From Chryseobacterium gleum (GTDB lineage: Bacteria; Bacteroidota; Bacteroidia; UBA10329): a stretch of 11,044 nt of DNA. The notes under the pieces were generated by a model. It saw only the letters and a list, made by a program, of their open reading frames with translations. It had not been told where the DNA came from and made no database searches. The translations under genes were made by a program, and so were the position numbers. Location of the stretch: assembly GCA_945874195.1 (NCBI GenBank), contig CAMCFW010000035.1:1-11044 (forward strand), given 5' to 3'. Positions 6,303 through 11,044 of the stretch are shown here, one piece after another (positions within the stretch are counted from its first letter, which is position 1; the number at the start of each line of letters is the position of its first letter).

Positions 6303-9300
6303 CACGTTGATGTAATGAACTGCCGTGTCTGCGCAACCGAATTCGTTGATGGCGGTCAGTGTCACATAATATCCTCCATAGTTCGGATAATCGTAGGTCG
6401 GCTGATATTCGTCTGACTGCTGTCCGTCACCAAAATCCCAATTGTACAAGGTGGCCCCGACCGAATTGTTGACGAATTCATATTCATTTCCGGTTTGCGG
6501 GAAAACCACCTGATTTGCGGTGAAATCTGCGATAGGAGACGGATAGGCCGAAACACCTCCGGTCAACTGAATGGTATCTGAACAGCCTCCTGGTGTTGAT
6601 ACGATCAGGGTCACGTCATATTCTCCTGGAATGTTGTACAAATGGGTCGGGTTCGAAAGTGTTGAAGTCGTTCCATCGCCAAAATCCCACATATAATCGA
6701 GGCCTATCGAACTTGTGTTTCCAAAAGTGACCAGCATTGGGGCGCAACCCTCCGTATTGTCCAAGGTGAATCCAGCGGTTGGTACATCGTCTATGAAAAC
6801 AGTTCCGCTGGTGGTATCAGAGCAACCAGCTCCTGAACTTGCAATAAGCGTGACGGTATAATTTCCAGCCGTGTTGTAGGTGGTCAAAGGATTGACATCG
6901 GTTGAGGTGTTGCCATTTCCAAGTAACCATTGGTATCCGGTTGCGCCAGAACTCATGTTGGTGAACTGAATATCGGTAGGCAATGTGCAAGGCGCGCTTG
7001 ACGATGAACTGAAGGCCGCCACCGGAACCGTTGCAATGCTGACCGTTACGGTTTCGATCTGTGCAGGACATCCGCTCTGATCGGTCACCTGAACGCTGTA
7101 AGTCGTAGCCACACTCGGACTCACCACGTGGGTTGCTCCAAGGCCTAGTCCGTTGTCCCAAGCATAAGAGAAGTTGCCTGCTCCACCAGTTGCCGAAGCG
7201 CTGATGGTCACACCATTTCCTGGACAGACTGCGGTATCAGAACTCACGGTCACGGTCATTCCAGTAGGTTCGGTGATCTGAATAGAATCTGTGTAATTGC
7301 AGCCGTTGGCATCGGTGGCCACAAAGGTGTACCATCCTGCAACCAACTGAGTAGCTGTAATCCCGGTCTGTCCGATGGCAGTCCAAGCATAGGTGTATGG
7401 CGCCACTCCTCCTTGGACCAGAACCGTTGCTTCCCCATCATTTCCACCGTTACATGTTACCATGCTTGTAGAATGCTGAATCCAAACAATCGGAGAAGGC
7501 TCGGTAATGTTTGTGCTCAAACTGTCCATACAACCGTTTCCATCGGTCACATATACCGTAATAGAACCTGATGCAAGATTGTTCGCAACATATCCTTGGT
7601 CTCCGTTGCTCCATGAGACGGTGTATGGTATGGTTCCGCCAGCCACGTCAACCTCAACCTGACCATTGTTGTAACCGTTGCAACTAACGTTGTAAATGGT
7701 ATCCCAAGTTATGGCGATGGCCGAAGGTTCGTTCACCACAAACAAGAGTGTTGTATCGCATCCTACAGCATCGGTTACGGTAACAGAATGTGTCCCTGCT
7801 CCCAAACCTGTTACAAAAGAACCGATGGTGTTGTCTGACCACAGATAGGTGTATGGACTGGTGCCCCCCGATACAACCACTTCCGCTTCCGCGATGGCTG
7901 TTCCGTTACAAATGTTGGGTACGGTTATGTTGACCTGCGCATCAATGGAGACTGGTTGTCCGACCACCACATTCAGCGACCAGACACATCCGTTCGCATC
8001 TTCCACTTCAACCTCATACACTCCAGCAGAGAGACCGGTGGCAACAGGTCCGCTCTGTCCGATATTCGGCCAAGTGTAGGTGTAAGGTGCAGTTCCTCCT
8101 TGAGCCTGAACAGTGATCTCGCCATCCGTGGCTCCACTGCATGTTGAACTGATCACTGTATCGACCGTCATGATCAACTGAGCAGGCTCGTTGATGACAA
8201 CCGTTAAACTATCCAAGCAGCCGTTCGCATCGGTTACTTCAAGAACGTAGGTTCCAGCTGTAATCCCATTCAGGTCTTGATCAATTGAACCATTAGACCA
8301 GTCATATTCGTAAGGAGCGGAACCGCCAATTACAGTTACATCGACCAATCCATTGCTTTCACCGAAACAGATCACATCCAATTGTTGAGCTACAAATGCT
8401 TCCAATTCGTTCGGCTGAGTCATTTGCAATAGGAGCGAATCTTGACAACCGTTGATGTCTGTAACGGTTGCAACGTAAGAGCCAGGGCCGATATCTTGGG
8501 CGGTTGGCCCCATTTGTCCGTCAGACCAAGAGAATACCAACACTGGAACGCCACCTGTGGCTTGAACGAAGAATGAACCATCGTTTGCGCCATTACAGCT
8601 CACCATCTCTGAGGTGATAAGGCTTAGAATCAATGAATCCGCTTGGATCAAGGTCACGCTGTCTTGTAGTGTACAGCCGTTGGCATCAGTAATATCCACT
8701 ATGTATGTTCCAACCCCAACATTCGAAAGATCCTGAGTGATCGCACCGTTGTTCCATAGGTAGGAGTACGGCTGAGTTCCTTCGTTCACGGTCAAGTCGA
8801 TAGATCCATCGGCCAATCCGTTACATGAAATGTTGAAACCATTGTAGTCGGAAGCTGTGATGAACGATGAAAGCCCGTCAGGTTCGTTCAGGGTAACTGA
8901 ACCTGTTGCAGTACAGCCGTTGGCATCCGTTACCGTGTACGAGTAGATTCCGGCCATGAGGCTGTCGATGTCTTCCGTCAGGTCTCCAGTGTTCCAAACC
9001 ACGCTGTAAGGCGCTCCACCGCCAGAAATGGTTAGGTCTATCGAACCATCAGATGCACCACCGCACGAAATGTTGTTTCCGTTGTAATCACTTGGTGTGG
9101 CGACCACATTCAATGTATCTGGGGCGTTCAGCGTAATGCTATCGGAATAAGTACAACCGCTGGCATCGGTCACCGTGACCACATAGGTTCCAGCTTCCAG
9201 TCCTGTCAGGTCTTCATCAGTTGAAACGAATCCGTTCGGTCCGGTCCAAACGAACGAGTAAGTCACGCATTCCGAACCTCCAATCACATTGATATTGACC

Positions 9301-11044
9301 GCTCCGTCCGCAACGCCCTCGCATGAAACGTTGGCACCACCTACAAACTCAGGTGCAGTAAGACTATCGGTGGCAAGCACGTCAGGTTGAGTAAGTGTAA
9401 TGGTTTGAACTGCTGAGTTGCCATTGGCGTCTGTCACGGTGACTGCATGCAGGCCAACCCCAAGGCCGGTCGCGGTCTGCGTTGTCTGTCCGTTGGTCCA
9501 AACATAGCTGTATGGCATACATCCACCAGAAACTATGGCCGTTGCCTCACCATCAGTTGCACCGTTGCAACTCAGGTTGTAACCACAAGGACCTTGAACA
9601 GCTATCGGTTCCACTGACAATGGTGATGGCTGAATCGTTATATCGAACGAGCACGAAACGCTGTTGTTCGATTGATCTGTAGCGGTGTAGGTCACGGTTG
9701 TAGTTCCAACTGGGAAGTTGTCTCCTGGAACGAAATCGCTTGTCAATGTCACTGTACAGTTGTCCTCTGCCGTTGGTTCGGTCCAGAAAACCTGTGGCGT
9801 ACAATCCGAGCTGTCGGGAACCACCACCATGTCCATTGGACAGCCGATGATCACTGGCGAAATTGTGTCAAGAACCGTGACAACGCTGGCGCAATCGTCC
9901 GAATTTCCATTCGCATCCACAACAGTCAGCGTGATGATGTTCTCTCCGAGATCAGCACAGGTGAAATCGTTCTGAGTGAGGAAAAGTGTATCGATCGCGC
10001 AGTTGTCGAAAGAATTGTCGTTCAATTCTCCTGCAGATATGCTAACGGTTCCCGTTCCATCCAAATTAACCGTCAGGTCAAGGCAATTTGCTGTTGGCGG
10101 AACGTTGTCCTCAATGGTCACAATAGCAGTGCAACTTGATGTGTTTCCGTTATTGTCTTCAACCGTCAGAACAACCGTGTTCGCACCCACATTCGAACAA
10201 TCGAAATTGGTGATATCGGCTGTGAATTGCGTGATTCCGCAGGCATCGCTTGATCCGTTGTCGATTTCTTCAGCAACGATCGTGGCATTTCCATTCACAT
10301 CCAACTGAACCGTGATATCCTGACATACCGCGACAGGTGAAACGGTATCGATGACAGTGACAGTAGCGTTGCAACTGCCAATGTTTCCATTCACATCCAC
10401 CACGGTAAGCACCACTGGATTGACTCCAACACCGGAACAGGTGAAAGCGTTCGGGGTCACATACATCGTGTCGATGACGCAGTTGTCCGTGCTTCCAGCG
10501 TCCACATCAGAAGCCGCGATCGCTATGTTTCCAGCACCATCAAGGTAAACGGTGATATCCTGACACAGGGCCACTGGCGGAACATTTTCTTCCACGATGA
10601 TTAGTGCAGTGCAGGTCGACATGTTTCCGCTCGCATCGGTCACAGTAAGCGTCACCGTGTTGGTTCCAATTTCGGAACAATCGAAGGTGTCCTGACCCAA
10701 CAAAAGGCTCGCAATGGCGCAATTGTCGGATGAATTCAGGTCAACATCTTCAGGCAAAATCACAGCCGTTCCATTGGCACCGATCTGCGCTACAACGGGT
10801 GTACAGGTGGCGTTCGGTGATATGGTGTCCTGAACAGTTACTTCCGAGGTACAGGTCGAAACGTTTCCGTTCACATCTGTCACCGTGAGTGTAACCGTAT
10901 TCGGTCCAATAACCGAGCAATCAAACGTTGTCTGATCCAAGATGAGCGAAGCAATGGCGCAGTTGTCGAACGAACCGTTGTTGACCGCAGCCACATTGAT
11001 CGTTCCTGATCCACCGTTGCTCAATTGAACCAACACATCCTGAC
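5976..11044 (-). CDS. Giant T9SS-secreted repeat adhesin (HYR-like, SprB and PKD repeats; type B CTD), 5' end outside the window
   Basis: The frame is open to the right edge, so the signal peptide and true start are not visible; 1,688 residues are seen. The GTG at 11036 is inside a repeat and is not a real start. Numbering from that codon, the order is: HYR-like repeats 1-389, a canonical HYR domain 390-472, ten SprB-type repeats 473-1257 (PYxYxWxxG, then VTDANGC), an Ig-like domain 1258-1336, three PKD domains 1337-1578 (YMWDFGDGTTS, YNWDFGDGQQS) and a type B T9SS C-terminal domain 1579-1686. This architecture is that of SprB-like surface adhesins. In Flavobacterium johnsoniae SprB is moved along the surface during gliding, but gliding cannot be concluded here. 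I find no Arg and only four Lys, all in the C-terminal domain. A strong terminator follows. Adhesion is inferred from family and architecture. Confidence 0.93.
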   Translation of the reverse strand, partial: QDVLVQLSNGGSGTINVAAVNNGSFDNCAIASLILDQTTFDCSVIGPNTVTLTVTDVNGNVSTCTSEVTVQDTISPNATCTPVVAQIGANGTAVILPEDVDLNSSDNCAIASLLLGQDTFDCSEIGTNTVTLTVTDASGNMSTCTALIIVEENVPPVALCQDITVYLDGAGNIAIAASDVDAGSTDNCVIDTMYVTPNAFTCSGVGVNPVVLTVVDVNGNIGSCNATVTVIDTVSPVAVCQDITVQLDVNGNATIVAEEIDNGSSDACGITQFTADITNFDCSNVGANTVVLTVEDNNGNTSSCTAIVTIEDNVPPTANCLDLTVNLDGTGTVSISAGELNDNSFDNCAIDTLFLTQNDFTCADLGENIITLTVVDANGNSDDCASVVTVLDTISPVIIGCPMDMVVVPDSSDCTPQVFWTEPTAEDNCTVTLTSDFVPGDNFPVGTTTVTYTATDQSNNSVSCSFDITIQPSPLSVEPIAVQGPCGYNLSCNGATDGEATAIVSGGCMPYSYVWTNGQTTQTATGLGVGLHAVTVTDANGNSAVQTITLTQPDVLATDSLTAPEFVGGANVSCEGVADGAVNINVIGGSECVTYSFVWTGPNGFVSTDEDLTGLEAGTYVVTVTDASGCTYSDSITLNAPDTLNVVATPSDYNGNNISCGGASDGSIDLTISGGGAPYSVVWNTGDLTEDIDSLMAGIYSYTVTDANGCTATGSVTLNEPDGLSSFITASDYNGFNISCNGLADGSIDLTVNEGTQPYSYLWNNGAITQDLSNVGVGTYIVDITDANGCTLQDSVTLIQADSLILSLITSEMVSCNGANDGSFFVQATGGVPVLVFSWSDGQMGPTAQDIGPGSYVATVTDINGCQDSLLLQMTQPNELEAFVAQQLDVICFGESNGLVDVTVIGGSAPYEYDWSNGSIDQDLNGITAGTYVLEVTDANGCLDSLTVVINEPAQLIMTVDTVISSTCSGATDGEITVQAQGGTAPYTYTWPNIGQSGPVATGLSAGVYEVEVEDANGCVWSLNVVVGQPVSIDAQVNITVPNICNGTAIAEAEVVVSGGTSPYTYLWSDNTIGSFVTGLGAGTHSVTVTDAVGCDTTLLFVVNEPSAIAITWDTIYNVSCNGYNNGQVEVDVAGGTIPYTVSWSNGDQGYVANNLASGSITVYVTDGNGCMDSLSTNITEPSPIVWIQHSTSMVTCNGGNDGEATVLVQGGVAPYTYAWTAIGQTGITATQLVAGWYTFVATDANGCNYTDSIQITEPTGMTVTVSSDTAVCPGNGVTISASATGGAGNFSYAWDNGLGLGATHVVSPSVATTYSVQVTDQSGCPAQIETVTVSIATVPVAAFSSSSSAPCTLPTDIQFTNMSSGATGYQWLLGNGNTSTDVNPLTTYNTAGNYTVTLIASSGAGCSDTTSGTVFIDDVPTAGFTLDNTEGCAPMLVTFGNTSSIGLDYMWDFGDGTTSTLSNPTHLYNIPGEYDVTLIVSTPGGCSDTIQLTGGVSAYPSPIADFTANQVVFPQTGNEYEFVNNSVGATLYNWDFGDGQQSDEYQPTYDYPNYGGYYVTLTAINEFGCADTAVHYINVDIYTSLFVPNAMGVGEAGEASIFLPKGTGIATYHVWIFDNWGNELWESTALENGSPTEGWDGVYKGSYVPQGSYVWKINATFINGETWEGMEYGTEGKHNTGSLMVIF
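6303..7028 (-). repeat. Three PKD domains
   Basis: Three consecutive PKD modules of about 80 residues stand between the Ig-like domain and the secretion domain. The second and third carry the classic WDFGDG core (YMWDFGDG and YNWDFGDG), while the first has the variant YQWLLGNG. Each ends with a Y-x-V-T-L strand followed by GCSDT or GCADT. PKD modules are extracellular beta-sandwich spacers, and here they form the stalk next to the C-terminal domain. Confidence 0.88.
7266..9620 (-). repeat. Ten SprB-type repeats
   Basis: Ten tandem units of 76-88 residues follow the HYR domain. The typical unit has an SCNGxxDG motif, then GGxxPYxYxWSNG, then GTYxVTVTDANGC, and ends in (N/T)(E/Q)P. Most units hold one Cys at each of the first and last motifs. 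The DNA core coding for VTDANGC recurs about every 230-240 bp, for example near 8911-8930 and 9151-9170. Units three and four are both 80 residues and share DYNGxNISC near their start, so they probably arose by duplication of one unit. The first unit lacks the final Cys (DANGN) but has additional cysteines earlier. Confidence 0.88.
9870..11044 (-). repeat. Tandem HYR-like repeats, 240-bp (80-residue) period
   Basis: Five units are visible, the outermost cut by the window edge. The four complete units are each exactly 80 residues, with unit starts at DNA positions 10829, 10589, 10349 and 10109. Each begins D/E-x-(I/V)-(S/P)-P and carries cysteines at unit positions 9, 37 (DNC or DAC), 51 (FDC or FTC) and 73. 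Four invariant cysteines per unit suggest two disulfides each in the secreted protein. The units share a DxxGN turn near the end. Sequences have diverged at DNA level while the length has not, so this is not a recent expansion. Confidence 0.88.

Noticed and set aside
9672..10139. A 155-codon plus-strand open frame, with others at 9718-9975, 9976-10308 and 10351-10548
   Set aside because: All are antisense to the repeat-rich adhesin. Their regular recurrence follows the 240-bp coding repeat and they show no protein motifs.
11034..11036. GTG as start codon of the giant gene
   Set aside because: The frame stays open to the window edge and the residues before it (QD) fit the repeat consensus CQDITV, so the true start is upstream.
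7266..11044. Regularly spaced short conserved DNA blocks that could suggest a CRISPR or other non-coding array
   Set aside because: The blocks encode the repeated VTDANG motif in a single open frame and the intervals between them are also coding repeats, so this is a protein repeat.

Overview
The window looks like chromosomal DNA of a Bacteroidota bacterium, most likely a flavobacterium-like lineage with a type IX secretion system (T9SS). The reasons are a type A T9SS sorting domain on one secreted protein, a type B (gliding-associated) C-terminal domain on a giant SprB-repeat protein, a promoter that fits the Bacteroidota -33/-7 consensus (TTG, then TAnnTTTG), and little sign of Shine-Dalgarno sequences. 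Base composition is balanced, and genus-level placement is not possible from what is visible.

Left edge (1-641, mostly minus strand): the first 56 bases are the start of sufB, and just upstream of it lies an A-type Fe-S carrier gene (IscA/SufA), so a SUF operon runs off the left end. Its 221-bp leader carries a good Bacteroidota promoter flanked by two near-identical palindromic operators (TATTTAGAA-N3-TTCTAAATA type), which resemble Fur-family boxes.

Middle (642-5377): a plus-strand gene encodes a 658-residue secreted T9SS cargo protein of unassigned function. It converges tail to tail, with a 1-nt gap, on a minus-strand set of three overlapping genes: yicC (endoribonuclease family), a secreted GH105-type unsaturated glycuronyl hydrolase, and a secreted FGE/SUMF1-domain protein that lacks one of the two catalytic cysteines. 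The start/stop overlaps (TGATG and ATGA) imply translational coupling. The GH105 enzyme suggests uptake of uronate-containing polysaccharide fragments in the periplasm.

Right part (5378-11044): rnhA (RNase HI) is divergent from yicC. A strong intrinsic terminator then separates it from a giant minus-strand surface-protein gene that is open at the right edge of the window, with at least 1,688 residues visible. From N to C terminus that protein has five HYR-like repeats, four of them complete at exactly 80 residues, one canonical HYR domain, ten SprB-type repeats, one Ig-like domain, three PKD domains and a type B T9SS C-terminal domain. Its most striking property is composition: I find no arginine at all and only four lysines, all within the last 108 residues, so about 1,580 consecutive extracellular residues have neither.

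I see no RNA genes, CRISPR arrays, insertion sequences or phage genes. The best candidates for something unusual are the lysine/arginine-free adhesin, the paired operators around the suf promoter, and the yicC-GH105-SUMF1 gene cluster.
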